Shown: positions 1-8,317 of the stretch, piece after piece | Position numbering within the stretch: the stretch's first letter is position 1 | Layout of the letters: every line of letters starts with the position of its first letter | Assembly (NCBI RefSeq): GCF_009392895.1 | Contig: NZ_CP045489.1 | Span: forward strand, 62,001-126,000 | Direction of reading: 5' to 3' | Origin: Natronorubrum aibiense | Lineage (GTDB): Archaea > Halobacteriota > Halobacteria > Halobacteriales > Natrialbaceae | DNA length: 64,000 bases | The notes under the pieces: generated by a model | The model's input: the letters and a program-made list of their open reading frames with translations, nothing else | Told to the model about the DNA's origin: nothing | Databases searched by the model: none | Made by a program: the position numbers and the translations under genes

Positions 1-44
1 TAGGCTGCACAGATATGTACTCTATTCATAAGACATTTCTACTA

Positions 45-277
45 TCAATACTCGAACAACGGTTTGAGACCACAGTATTCTGGAAGTATCTCCCCATTAT
101 TCCCATAGTCAAAATTGAATTCCCACGAGCTACCACCATCTCCCTCAGCAATATCGAGCTTCGATATGAAATCAGCAAACGGAATCGTCTATCGGTGTTC
201 GTTAATCGTGCCGAGAAACACAAGATAGAGCGAGTAGTCTCTCCTGAGTTCGTTTATTGAATTTCATGTCGAGCCAT
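45..277 (-). pseudogene. Possible degraded minus-strand reading frame
   Basis: On the minus strand a protein-like frame runs from an ATG at 277 to a stop at 45-47, with one internal in-frame TAG after about 29 codons. The second half reads like a normal C-terminus (FISKLDIAEGDG, then ILPEYCGLKPLFEY). I do not recognise the family. The alternative is a chance open frame. Confidence 0.2.
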
Positions 278-320
278 AGATGGGTGTGACGGGCACTCTG
301 ATACTGTGCGAGATACGTGA

Positions 321-476
321 AAGATACTCATACAATTGGTCGGACTCTACCAGCAACTCAGCGAATCACCTACTGCGGCAAACTTGGATGAACAGACAGA
401 CTTTGGCTACCTTGAGTATCGTGACGAGTTTAGGAGCATTTCAGAGGCGCTTCAGGCTGCTGGATTCGAAAGTTGA
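321..476 (+). pseudogene. Possible C-terminal gene remnant
   Basis: A short open frame without a start codon follows a stop at 318-320 and ends at 474-476. It encodes about 51 residues with protein-like composition (VGLYQQLSESPTAANLDEQ and FRSISEALQAAGF). It looks like the end of a decayed gene. The stretch 477-666 holds no gene that I can see and should contain the promoter of the transporter gene at 667. Confidence 0.2.
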
Positions 477-666
477 CAGTAATATTTGACGAGCCTCTGA
501 TCCATATCCAAGAACAGCTCTCGACACATCGGATTGATCAACCAGTAAGACTATATTCCGCAAAAGTATTCCCCTAGTATGATTCAAAGAAGACCTGAAG
601 GTGCTCCAAGTAGTATCGAATTACCGACTGGTAAGATAACAATCCAGATTAAGACGGTGGTTCAAC

Positions 667-1326
667 GTGCAGATTGAGGATACTCGAGCGATATTCACCG
701 CTCTTTTTGCTGGCTCCATCGTTCTTGCCAACGTGCTGGCGGCGAAATTGACGTGGGTTGAGCTACCTGGCATCGGTGGCGTCGCCGTCCCTGCTGGATT
801 CGTTGCGTTTGGCGTCGCGTACCTCGCATCTGACTTGCTTGTTGAGTACCACGGTCGTGAGTACGCGGCATCAGTTGTCAACGGGACCGTTTTCACGCTC
901 GCTGTGTCGTATCTGCTGGTCTTCGCGGCAATCTGGATGCCGACAGCACCGTTCTATGACGGGCAAACGGCGTTCGTAGCTACGTTGGGCGACTCCGCGT
1001 CGATTATCCTCGCGTCAGTCGTGGCATTGGCAATTGCTCAGCACATGGACGTGAGATTGTTCTCGAGGCTCAAGGCTCGAACATCCGGTCGCCATCGATG
1101 GATACGGAACTGCGGGTCGACAGCCGTTAGTCAGGGTATCGATACAGTCGTGTTCATCACACTTGGATTCGCAATCTTTCCGGCTCTTGGGCTCGGTGGG
1201 GATCCAACGTTGGGTTGGGCGCTGCTCTCGATTATCGTCGGTCAGTATTTGGTCAAGCTACTGGTTGCGCTCATTGACACAGTCCCGTTCTATGCAGTGA
1301 CAGAAGTTGTCGAACAGAAGGGCTGA
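667..1326 (+). CDS. VUT/QueT-family queuosine precursor transporter
   Basis: This is an integral membrane protein of about 219 residues with roughly six hydrophobic segments and the YhhQ/VUT (QPTR) pattern. That pattern includes an N-terminal FTALFAGSIVLANVLAAK helix, a VAYLASDLLVEYHG acidic segment between helices, and a late helix with QGIDTVVFITLGF. Members of this family import 7-deazaguanine precursors such as preQ0 or preQ1. The start is a GTG at 667, chosen because the family's N-terminal helix begins there and no upstream ATG is in frame. It converges with the modification operon ending at 1391, so a role in supplying the base for DNA modification is a natural inference. Haloarchaea can also make preQ0 themselves for archaeosine. 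Confidence 0.82.
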   Translation: MQIEDTRAIFTALFAGSIVLANVLAAKLTWVELPGIGGVAVPAGFVAFGVAYLASDLLVEYHGREYAASVVNGTVFTLAVSYLLVFAAIWMPTAPFYDGQTAFVATLGDSASIILASVVALAIAQHMDVRLFSRLKARTSGRHRWIRNCGSTAVSQGIDTVVFITLGFAIFPALGLGGDPTLGWALLSIIVGQYLVKLLVALIDTVPFYAVTEVVEQKG

Positions 1327-1390
1327 GAGTGAATTACGGAACTGAGAAGAATCAGATCCCTCTGGATGAGCGATCAGAGACTGCTATTGA

Positions 1391-2542
1391 TCAAATCGAT
1401 TCTTCGACGAACTCTGCGGTGATCTCTGAGCGCTGTTCTCGTGCCGCTGTGTCAAGCAGTCGGCTACACACTGAGAGTACCTGACGGATATTCCCTTGAG
1501 ATCGCTGCAAAATCATGTTCAAGCCGTCCTCTGTAAACGGTTGGACTCCGAATTCTTCCCGTTTACGTGCTTGATTGAGGTACTCTTCGACTAGCTCATG
1601 GAGATGCTCGTTCGTAAGCGGTCGAAGTGCGACTTCTTGACCGATTCGTTCGCTGAACGCGTGGTATTCACTCATCACATCCTGCCACACCTCCGGCGCA
1701 CACCCAAACAACAGACAGAGACCATCACTGTTTTGATCCATCAAATGGCGAATACTGTTTAGCGTCGCCTGCTCGTCTTTCGAGGAAAGCCGGGCGATGC
1801 TTTCGAATTCGTCGATAAAGACAAACACGGCCGTATACCCTAATTCGAGCAGCAAGTTCTTCAGCGCTGTAAACGCCCGCACACCCATGGTATCGTCGTC
1901 GAGGGCGGTATGGATCTCCATCTCTTTTCGCTGCTCGTATCGAATCCCCTCGGCTGTGAGCCACTGCCAGGCGTACAGATTTGTATCCTCATACACCATG
2001 TGGACGATCGCTCTGGCAAAGTCTGCGAACTGTGTCACGTCGCTCAATCGTTTGATGGCTTCGGGAACGATTTCGGAGAGAAGTACGTCTCCATCGTCGA
2101 TCAGCGAACGCATCGCACCCGCACTAACTGGGTTCGTCTCGGTGACGTCCCGTGCAATTGATGCGAGATACTCGTACGCGATATCTTGGACCTCGGCGAA
2201 GCCGAGATCATACATGAATTCGTGGTAGATATCTACGAACCCTTCTCCAGGCTGAGCGACGTAGCCGACAACAACGTCGTTTTGATCCCGAAGGAGCGAC
2301 CGGGTATATTTGAGCGTATGCGATTTGCCGTTGCCGTACTTTCCAGTGACGACGAGGTGCTTCGACTTCCCTGTCGAGAGGGTCGTTGATACTGTCGAAC
2401 TGATCGTGTTCGTTGCCTGCTCTTGTCCACAGTAAATCTCTGGATCTTCTGCAGGGACTGGACTGTACGGGAACGGGTTCCCGGTGAGTCCGAATTGGTC
2501 GTAGTCTTGCGTCTCGTCGGTGATATCGAAGGCTTCGCTCAT
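1391..2542 (-). CDS. AAA ATPase (Orc1/BrxD-like) of the modification operon
   Basis: A 383-residue P-loop ATPase. The Walker A motif GKYGNGKS is at residues about 67-74 and the Walker B VFVFIDEFE at about 239-247. The N-terminus FGLTGNPFPYSP and the C-terminal all-helical region with QGNIRQVLSVCSRLL resemble Orc1/Cdc6-, ExeA/TnsC- and BREX BrxD-type AAA proteins that assemble on DNA. It is the last gene of a five-gene minus-strand operon, and its start overlaps the stop of the winged-helix gene by four bases (ATGA). I infer that it works with that winged-helix protein to load or regulate the transglycosylases on DNA. Salmonella-type Dpd loci use DpdB, a ParB-like protein, in the modification module, and no such gene is present here. 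The exact subfamily is uncertain. Confidence 0.7.
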   Translation of the reverse strand: MSEAFDITDETQDYDQFGLTGNPFPYSPVPAEDPEIYCGQEQATNTISSTVSTTLSTGKSKHLVVTGKYGNGKSHTLKYTRSLLRDQNDVVVGYVAQPGEGFVDIYHEFMYDLGFAEVQDIAYEYLASIARDVTETNPVSAGAMRSLIDDGDVLLSEIVPEAIKRLSDVTQFADFARAIVHMVYEDTNLYAWQWLTAEGIRYEQRKEMEIHTALDDDTMGVRAFTALKNLLLELGYTAVFVFIDEFESIARLSSKDEQATLNSIRHLMDQNSDGLCLLFGCAPEVWQDVMSEYHAFSERIGQEVALRPLTNEHLHELVEEYLNQARKREEFGVQPFTEDGLNMILQRSQGNIRQVLSVCSRLLDTAAREQRSEITAEFVEESI

Positions 2543-3438
2543 GGGTTTGGTGTGAACGTGATGTCGCGGTCGTACACTGCGAGGTAGTAGTACTGTTTAT
2601 CGAACTGTTCGAGTCCGGCCATTACCTGTTGCGTCGATTGCGAGGTTGAGACGAGCGACTCGCCGTCTGTGAGCTCTATCTGCTTGATTCCGAGTGCTGA
2701 ATCTTTGGCCTCCGTGTCTAGTGGCGCTCCCGAGAGTTCGAGTTTGCCAACGTTCTCTCGGCAGAGTTTCGAGAGTCCTCGGTCAAACGTCGCTCGAGGG
2801 CATCCAAGCCGTTCACAGGTTCGCTCTCGAAGACGGGGAATCGAGAGGTAGCGTTGTCGAAGGTCGACACCAGCCCTCTCTTCGAGGTCATCATAGATCT
2901 CGAGGAGGACGTACTGGAAATTTGATGGAACGGTCTCGCGATCGACGGTGTAATAGTCGCCTGTGAAGGCATTTCGTTGGATTCCGCCGAGTCGTTCGCC
3001 CCAACTGCCAACGACCTCGATTCCGGTCTGATTGAACGAATAGGGCGAGAACTCGTGTGCCTCTTCGAGGTGTTCGAGCAACTCGTCAGGACCAACCGGC
3101 TCGAGTTCGGACAACGACTCGACGAAGGCACCATAATGCGGACTTCGAACGGCCAGAATTTTATCCGCTTTCGACCAGTCTTCGTTTCGGACTGCGCTCA
3201 AAAACTCTTCACCAACAGGGGTTGTCCGATAGATCGAGTCCTTATCGTTTTCTCTGTCGTGTTCTTCGAGAAGGCCGATCCGGGTGGCCTCGAGGATCGT
3301 CTCTCGAGCCCGACGATGTGTAATATCCAGCGCTCCTTCGACCCCGGTTGTCGTTTTCCCAGCCGTCTCACAGAGATGAGTGAGTTCAGTGAGTCGGCCA
3401 AGTGTTACCGGACGGACTGTCGGGCGTTCGGATGTCAC
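2539..3438 (-). CDS. Winged-helix protein of the modification operon, unknown function
   Basis: A 299-residue protein with a winged-helix-like N-terminus (residues about 10-75). It has a helix-turn-helix-like stretch ALDITHRRARETILEATRIG followed by a wing with GLLEEHDREND. A second possible helical DNA-binding region lies near residues 195-235 (RLGCPRATFDRGLSKLC). No enzymatic motif is visible and I cannot name a family. It overlaps both neighbours by four bases, so it is translationally coupled to the TGT-like enzyme upstream and the AAA ATPase downstream. The pairing of a winged-helix protein with an AAA ATPase suggests a DNA-targeting subcomplex, but that is inference from context. Confidence 0.6.
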   Translation of the reverse strand: MTSERPTVRPVTLGRLTELTHLCETAGKTTTGVEGALDITHRRARETILEATRIGLLEEHDRENDKDSIYRTTPVGEEFLSAVRNEDWSKADKILAVRSPHYGAFVESLSELEPVGPDELLEHLEEAHEFSPYSFNQTGIEVVGSWGERLGGIQRNAFTGDYYTVDRETVPSNFQYVLLEIYDDLEERAGVDLRQRYLSIPRLRERTCERLGCPRATFDRGLSKLCRENVGKLELSGAPLDTEAKDSALGIKQIELTDGESLVSTSQSTQQVMAGLEQFDKQYYYLAVYDRDITFTPNP

Positions 3439-4469
3439 GCTAACCTCCGAACTTGCTGCTTGGCAATTCTGTACGCCCGTTGTGTCACCTTGTTGCCCTG
3501 GAATCTAAGATCGAGATAGTTCTCGATATCCTTGCCAGCAGCTGCGACGTATCGGAACCGACGTAACTCCGCTGCCAGGGCCCAGAGATTGTGTCTTACC
3601 AACGCGTCTCGATCTTCTCTGATATCGTCAAGCGTTCGGGAACCACAGACGGGGCAGGGGCAGGGAAGGTACTCGAGGTCGTCAATGTTCCATAGTTCTT
3701 CACCGCCGAACCCGGGAAGCAGGTAGTTTCGATTCCCCGCGCTTCGAATGAAGGCTGACGAGTCGAAACTGTCCACCCCGAGATAGAGTAAAAGCGGTTG
3801 GTAAACCAGGCCACCAAGCCCGTACACGTGAAGGTGTTTGTCCGTCGCAGTTCGCGCGGCCAACACTAGCTTTGTGACTTTTTCGTAATCCGTCCGAACA
3901 GGAACAAGACTCCCGAGCGCGTAGCCATCAAAATCACCACGACTTTCTAGATATTGAATACTGTTTCGAACTGTCTCGGGGTCGTACCCATGGACACTTG
4001 CGAGCAAAAGTTCATCGCCGTCATGGCGATCACTTGCCTCTAACGCGAGTTCGATACTCTGCTCGATTCGACGCTGGTTCTCCGCTGCTCGGTTCTCCCG
4101 CGAGAGGGGGATATCTACCGTACCAAAGATATCCGCTTCGAACAACCGTTGGGTCTCGAGTGTTTCTCGGGGCGTTGTGTCTGGTTCTGTTTGACTGAAA
4201 TCGTACCCGCCACTATCGGCGTAGACGATCGTATTCTCCGGGACGCCCATCTCATCCCGGAGTGACAGTCCATCGGTTAGCCGATTCCACATCGGGTCCC
4301 GGTTCCTGATCGCCCGAGCGTTTATCATCGCGGTCGGGAGATCCGGGATCGTCCCTACGTATTCTGGTGTATTGTCACTCGATCGCTTCCCGAGATTTCG
4401 GACGGGAAAGAGAACTGGGGTCTGCAGTTCTCCATGGGGAAGATCGAGCACCCGTTGCCGGTACAGCAT
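3435..4469 (-). CDS. TGT-fold DNA/tRNA-guanine transglycosylase paralogue (second, short DpdA-like enzyme)
   Basis: A 344-residue tRNA-guanine transglycosylase-fold protein that keeps the known active-site elements. ADSGGYD (Asp85) matches the TGT TDSGGYQ motif with its general acid/base. GYALGSLVP matches the substrate-binding GLAVGE region. VDSFDSSAF (Asp236) matches the nucleophile loop. CPCPVC with a downstream His (Cys270, Cys272, Cys275, His293) matches the structural zinc site. At about 340 residues it is shorter than archaeal ArcTGT and lacks a PUA domain, which argues against a tRNA archaeosine role. It lies in the same operon as the larger DpdA-like enzyme, 80 bases downstream of the DUF6884-like gene. 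It probably inserts or handles a 7-deazaguanine base in DNA, possibly as a partner of the 734-residue paralogue. Confidence 0.75.
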   Translation of the reverse strand: MLYRQRVLDLPHGELQTPVLFPVRNLGKRSSDNTPEYVGTIPDLPTAMINARAIRNRDPMWNRLTDGLSLRDEMGVPENTIVYADSGGYDFSQTEPDTTPRETLETQRLFEADIFGTVDIPLSRENRAAENQRRIEQSIELALEASDRHDGDELLLASVHGYDPETVRNSIQYLESRGDFDGYALGSLVPVRTDYEKVTKLVLAARTATDKHLHVYGLGGLVYQPLLLYLGVDSFDSSAFIRSAGNRNYLLPGFGGEELWNIDDLEYLPCPCPVCGSRTLDDIREDRDALVRHNLWALAAELRRFRYVAAAGKDIENYLDLRFQGNKVTQRAYRIAKQQVRRLA

Positions 4470-4549
4470 CGGGTTTTAGCTCAGCTGGTCGCCTCAAGGT
4501 AATGGTCATACTATGACACGAAATGATATATTAGAACTAGATACAGAAT

Positions 4550-5251
4550 CTAGAAATCGGTCAGATCTTTCTGCGATGTCGGCTCAGAGAGGCATGCCGA
4601 TTTCACATCGTCGGGTGAGTCGGGTTCATTACCGATAGCGAGATGCCTTGCGAAGTTTTTCAGGTAGTTCCCCTTGAGAGCGACGACGATCGTCCCTTGC
4701 TCCTTCGCCTGTTCGGTGCGTGCTGGGATCGAGATGACGTTCTCGTATTGATCTGCCACTTCTTCTTGATTGAACGTCACGCCGAGTGTGTCGGCCGGCA
4801 ACGCAGACAATACGTCGGACAATTCCAAAGCACGATAGTAATCGCTCCCGAGTGCGAAGAAGACGATATCGTAAGAGGAAGACGAGAGTGCATCACGTGT
4901 TCGCTCCGAAATCTCGAGGGAGGCCGACCGTGAGTCAATCTCGCTTGCAGCCATCTCTGCAAAAGTGGCGTTGTACGGTGGGAGTTCCTCACGTTCTGCA
5001 ACGAGCCCGAATCCGGCACTGATGAAATATCGATCGACGGTATGGCTATCGGCTCGAAGCGAGTCGACCGCTTCACTGATGTACTGCTGCTGCCGGCCAT
5101 CGTAGAGCTTTCTCGCCGGTACACTGACGGCATCATCACGAGCACGAAGCTCATCGAGACCTGCGTCGTCGATTTCGGCTGCGTCGAAGACGGCGCTTTC
5201 GTCCGGGTACGATTTGCTGTTCGAACATTGGTCGATAACGAGTATGTCCAT
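4550..5251 (-). CDS. YaaA/DUF6884-like protein, candidate DpdC-type base-converting enzyme
   Basis: A 233-residue protein whose N-terminus (MDILVIDQCSNSKSYP) and downstream SVPARKLYDGRQQQYI and FISAGFGLVAEREELPPYNATF match the YaaA/DUF328/DUF6884 pattern. That pattern is a Cys-Ser-x-x-K loop, a P-A-R-x-L-Y segment and a G-x-G-L-V motif. In bacterial Dpd systems the DpdC protein is, as I recall, a YaaA-like protein that converts the inserted preQ0 base to its amidated form. By analogy this gene may act on the base after or during insertion. It starts two bases after the stop of the 734-residue transglycosylase gene, so co-translation is likely. The family link is fairly good; the reaction is inferred. 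Confidence 0.65.
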   Translation of the reverse strand: MDILVIDQCSNSKSYPDESAVFDAAEIDDAGLDELRARDDAVSVPARKLYDGRQQQYISEAVDSLRADSHTVDRYFISAGFGLVAEREELPPYNATFAEMAASEIDSRSASLEISERTRDALSSSSYDIVFFALGSDYYRALELSDVLSALPADTLGVTFNQEEVADQYENVISIPARTEQAKEQGTIVVALKGNYLKNFARHLAIGNEPDSPDDVKSACLSEPTSQKDLTDF

Positions 5252-5253
5252 GA

Positions 5254-7458
5254 CTAGAACTCCATCAGCCCCTTTTGTACCATAAACTCCGGCAGGAACT
5301 CGCTGTCGTATCCGAGGCGGTCGAGAACAGCCGTTCGGAGTTCCTCCGTGTTCTCATACGATTCGACAACGCATCCATTGCGTTCAATCGCCTCAATCGC
5401 GTCCTTCGAAACCGTCTCCTCGGGATCGTACAGGAATGCGTTCTGATAGCGTGCGCAGAACTCGCCGACAGATGCTGCCATGGCTTCCGACTCGTACGAA
5501 ATGGTTTCTGGCGGTTTGGCCCACCACTCGTGAACACCAGTATCACTTATCACGCCGACCTCCGCTACCGGTAGATCGTGGACATTGGACCAGAAGTCCG
5601 TCCGTTCCGTGAGGAGGTGGGCTTCGACCGTACTGGTCTTTGTGATCGTATCGGTCGCCGGCGTTATGATGAGCGTTTTCGGCAGTGCTTCTCGGAACTG
5701 ATCGTAGAACCGTTTCGTGTTATGGAATCCGCGGCGGCGGTTGCGATTGTTCGCGCGGAAGATTGCGACTTCGATCCCGTATTCCTCACAGATTCGGCAA
5801 TCGCACTCCCGCCACGGCTTCTCTCGAAGCAGTGTCTTGTACTCCTCGAGTAAGTTGTCGTCGCCGATCCACGACGCGTAATCCTCGACGAGTTGCCAAA
5901 CCTGATCGAATGTCGCAACCTCTCCTGAATACTCCTCACGCTGCTCGAGTTTGTCCGCCATTCGCGGGAACGTTCCCTCGAAATGATCTCGAGCCGTATC
6001 GATCAACGTCTGGTACTCTTCGAAATCGACCGGCGATTCAGGATCGTCCTCCCGGAGCAGCTTGATCACTTTCTTCCGGAAAGGGCGGCTGAAACTTGCC
6101 CGCAGCTCGCGACCGTGGTCGTAGTCATCGCGGAAGTGCTCCTCGATATCACGGAGGAGACGTTGGTCGTACTCGTCGTCATGTCGATGGGCCTCCAGAT
6201 AGGAGGAGAGCTCATTGAGCGCTTGCTCTGCTTCAGCGGCCCATGCTTGAATTGCTTGTGAGATGGATTCACACTCGTCGAATGCACGAAGCGAGTGAAG
6301 CAGTTCTTGTCCCCGGAGAGCCGTTTGGATTCGCTTGTCAAGTGGATCCCTGTTCGATCCGAACCGAACACGAAGGGCGTCGTAGCGCTGCTCGCTGTCG
6401 AGATGATAGTTGTCGCCACCGGTCCAAGCCGCCCGAAGCATACTCGCGCTGTCGAAACTCGACATCCCAGTTCGCCCGATTGCGTCGAACGCGTCGGTTT
6501 TTGCGAAGCCGAATACGTGTGTGTCGACCCTCGTCTTGCGGGCTCGCTCGTGTTCTTTCACTGCGTTCCCAACGCCAGTGACGATGTCACGAATTCTGCT
6601 GGCATTGGTACCTGCAACACCACCGATCCCGACGTACTGGTATCCGAGGTCAAGTACCTGATCTGCAGCCTGTGCGTACGACATCGGGTCCCAGCCCTGA
6701 ATTGCAACCATGAGACGGAAGGAATAGTCGTTTGCGTCATAGAGGTCCTTCATCTCCGCGGCATTGTCGAGAGTCAGCTGGTACCGGAACTCCGTGTCGT
6801 CTTCTCTGTAGACGGCCCGCGGATCGTCTCGGAGTCGCTCAAGTACGGCGGCTGGCTCGCCTTCGAAGTCTTCCTGCTCAAACGGGTCGACCGACGAGAC
6901 ATCGAAAATCGTCGAATCATGGTCGGCGACGTACTCGGGCCACTCCGTCGGCCATTCGTCGATCATAACGTCGACTTCGTCAGTTAACTCTTCAGGAAGG
7001 TCACTCGATGTGAGTGCAGACTCAGCGAACGCACGCTTATTCAGATAGAGTCGGGTTTCGTGGTCAGAGCTAAGCACGAGGTGATCGATCGTCACGCCGA
7101 CCGTGACGTCAAGGTCTTCGTAGAACGCCAGCATTTCGTCGTTCCCATAGGGAGGAAACGGGAGCGATTTGTAACCCCAGGCGCCGCAGTCGCTGATTGT
7201 CGGGAGCCAGTCAGGCACGTTGAGCCCCGATTGTTCGTCATAGACGCCGTGAGATGTGAGTTGGTCGAACTTCGTTGCACTTTCTTCAACCTGTTCGCGC
7301 GAAATGAGAACGCCGTCTATCGGGGTCGTTTCGTAATCAAAGATGTCCCAGATATACTGCAACTCTCGCTCGTCCTTTCCGAGTTCAGAATGCTCGTCGT
7401 GCTCGAAATCGTAGTGAGCGTCAACGTTGTCATCCCATTCAGGGACGTAGAACCTCAC
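5254..7458 (-). CDS. dpdA: DpdA-like DNA 7-deazaguanine transglycosylase
   Basis: A 734-residue protein with the TGT catalytic signature embedded in a much longer chain, as expected for DpdA. SDCGAWGY (Asp90) carries the predicted general acid/base and GYQYVGIGGVAGTN the substrate loop. SSFDSASMLRAAWTGG (Asp336) carries the predicted nucleophile. CDCRIC plus GFHN (Cys552, Cys554, Cys557, His579) forms the zinc site. DpdA enzymes exchange guanine in DNA for preQ0 or a related 7-deazaguanine. An insertion of about 200 mainly helical residues lies between the nucleophile loop and the zinc site. The acidic N-terminus (DNVDAHYDFEHDEH) is a halophilic adaptation. It is the first gene of the minus-strand modification operon. 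No queCDE or folE is nearby, consistent with the host's archaeosine pathway or the transporter at 667 supplying the base. Confidence 0.83.
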   Translation of the reverse strand: MRFYVPEWDDNVDAHYDFEHDEHSELGKDERELQYIWDIFDYETTPIDGVLISREQVEESATKFDQLTSHGVYDEQSGLNVPDWLPTISDCGAWGYKSLPFPPYGNDEMLAFYEDLDVTVGVTIDHLVLSSDHETRLYLNKRAFAESALTSSDLPEELTDEVDVMIDEWPTEWPEYVADHDSTIFDVSSVDPFEQEDFEGEPAAVLERLRDDPRAVYREDDTEFRYQLTLDNAAEMKDLYDANDYSFRLMVAIQGWDPMSYAQAADQVLDLGYQYVGIGGVAGTNASRIRDIVTGVGNAVKEHERARKTRVDTHVFGFAKTDAFDAIGRTGMSSFDSASMLRAAWTGGDNYHLDSEQRYDALRVRFGSNRDPLDKRIQTALRGQELLHSLRAFDECESISQAIQAWAAEAEQALNELSSYLEAHRHDDEYDQRLLRDIEEHFRDDYDHGRELRASFSRPFRKKVIKLLREDDPESPVDFEEYQTLIDTARDHFEGTFPRMADKLEQREEYSGEVATFDQVWQLVEDYASWIGDDNLLEEYKTLLREKPWRECDCRICEEYGIEVAIFRANNRNRRRGFHNTKRFYDQFREALPKTLIITPATDTITKTSTVEAHLLTERTDFWSNVHDLPVAEVGVISDTGVHEWWAKPPETISYESEAMAASVGEFCARYQNAFLYDPEETVSKDAIEAIERNGCVVESYENTEELRTAVLDRLGYDSEFLPEFMVQKGLMEF

Positions 7459-7657
7459 AGATGATATTCACCACGAGATGATTGCTCGCTCTTGCATATG
7501 AATCTCCCCAATCCAGTCGAGATCCGTGCCGTGGGAAACCTCGCCTTTTGCTGCGAGAAGAATGTCACTAAATAGTTCACCCACAAAACACATTCGATTA
7601 AGCGAAACCGTTGCAAATGAGTGCTACGAATGAAACGTCTATCAGGTGCGACAAAAA

Positions 7658-8317
7658 TTAGAAGACGTTAATATCAATAGCGAGACGCCCCTCTTCCGTA
7701 GGATATACCATCTTAGACTTACCGTGTTTTTCGCTACGGACAAATCCTCGTTCTTCGAGCTCGCTAACGTGACGGGCGACGGTGCTCTTCGCGACGTCGA
7801 GTGTATTCGAGATAAACGTCAATGACGTCTCTTCATCAGCGTCGACAATCGCCTCGAGGGTTTCAACAACGGAATCGCCTAAGGGATCCACAAAGTTGGG
7901 GATCTGTATCTCTGAGACGGACCCAGTGATATCACTGAACTGGAGGACTGTGTGGATCTCATCACGTGCCAGGAAGGCAGAGAACGAGACAGGGAGGTAG
8001 ATATCTCGTGCGCCCCCACCGAGAACGAGGACGACGTCGTCGCTTTCTGATTTAATACGATCGATGCTTTGTCGTATGCCCTCGTAGAATTTCTCGGGAT
8101 CAAGTGCGACCGAATCAACGGTGACATTCGGTTGCAGTTCGGTAACCATTCGACGCACGTCCTCGCGTGCCTCGTTCGATCGGTCGTTTTCGCCGTCGTC
8201 CGCTGGTTGTACTAAAACGATTTCGTCGCCCTCCTCGAGTCCGTAAGTGAGTACTGGTCGCGTAACGCGGGTACTGTCAAATCCAATCGTAGCGATGAAT
8301 GTCGTCATTCGTGCCAT
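7658..8317 (-). CDS. Csa3-like CARF-HTH transcriptional regulator
   Basis: A protein of about 219 residues with an N-terminal Rossmann-like CARF domain (TFIATIGFDSTRVTRPVLT; later VLVLGGGARDIYLPVSF). Its C-terminal winged helix contains TLDVAKSTVARHVSELEERG. This is the Csa3 architecture, in which a CARF domain binds cyclic oligonucleotides and modulates a DNA-binding HTH. I chose the ATG at 8317. The open frame continues 56 codons upstream, but that part is not CARF-like and covers a palindrome. It lies between the divergent modification and restriction operons with no cas genes in the window, so it probably regulates one or both. Whether it retains ligand binding cannot be seen from sequence alone. 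Confidence 0.75.
   Translation of the reverse strand: MARMTTFIATIGFDSTRVTRPVLTYGLEEGDEIVLVQPADDGENDRSNEAREDVRRMVTELQPNVTVDSVALDPEKFYEGIRQSIDRIKSESDDVVLVLGGGARDIYLPVSFSAFLARDEIHTVLQFSDITGSVSEIQIPNFVDPLGDSVVETLEAIVDADEETSLTFISNTLDVAKSTVARHVSELEERGFVRSEKHGKSKMVYPTEEGRLAIDINVF

Noticed and set aside
1391-2542. A BREX locus based on the BrxD-like ATPase
   Set aside because: No pglZ, brxC, pglX or brxL-like gene is visible anywhere in the window.
3435-4469. Housekeeping archaeosine tRNA-guanine transglycosylase
   Set aside because: It is too short, has no PUA or C-terminal archaeal domain, and is co-operonic with DpdA-like and YaaA-like genes; a tRNA role is not formally excluded.
7658-8317. A CRISPR-Cas locus suggested by the Csa3-like regulator
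   Set aside because: No regularly spaced repeats and no cas genes were seen within the window.
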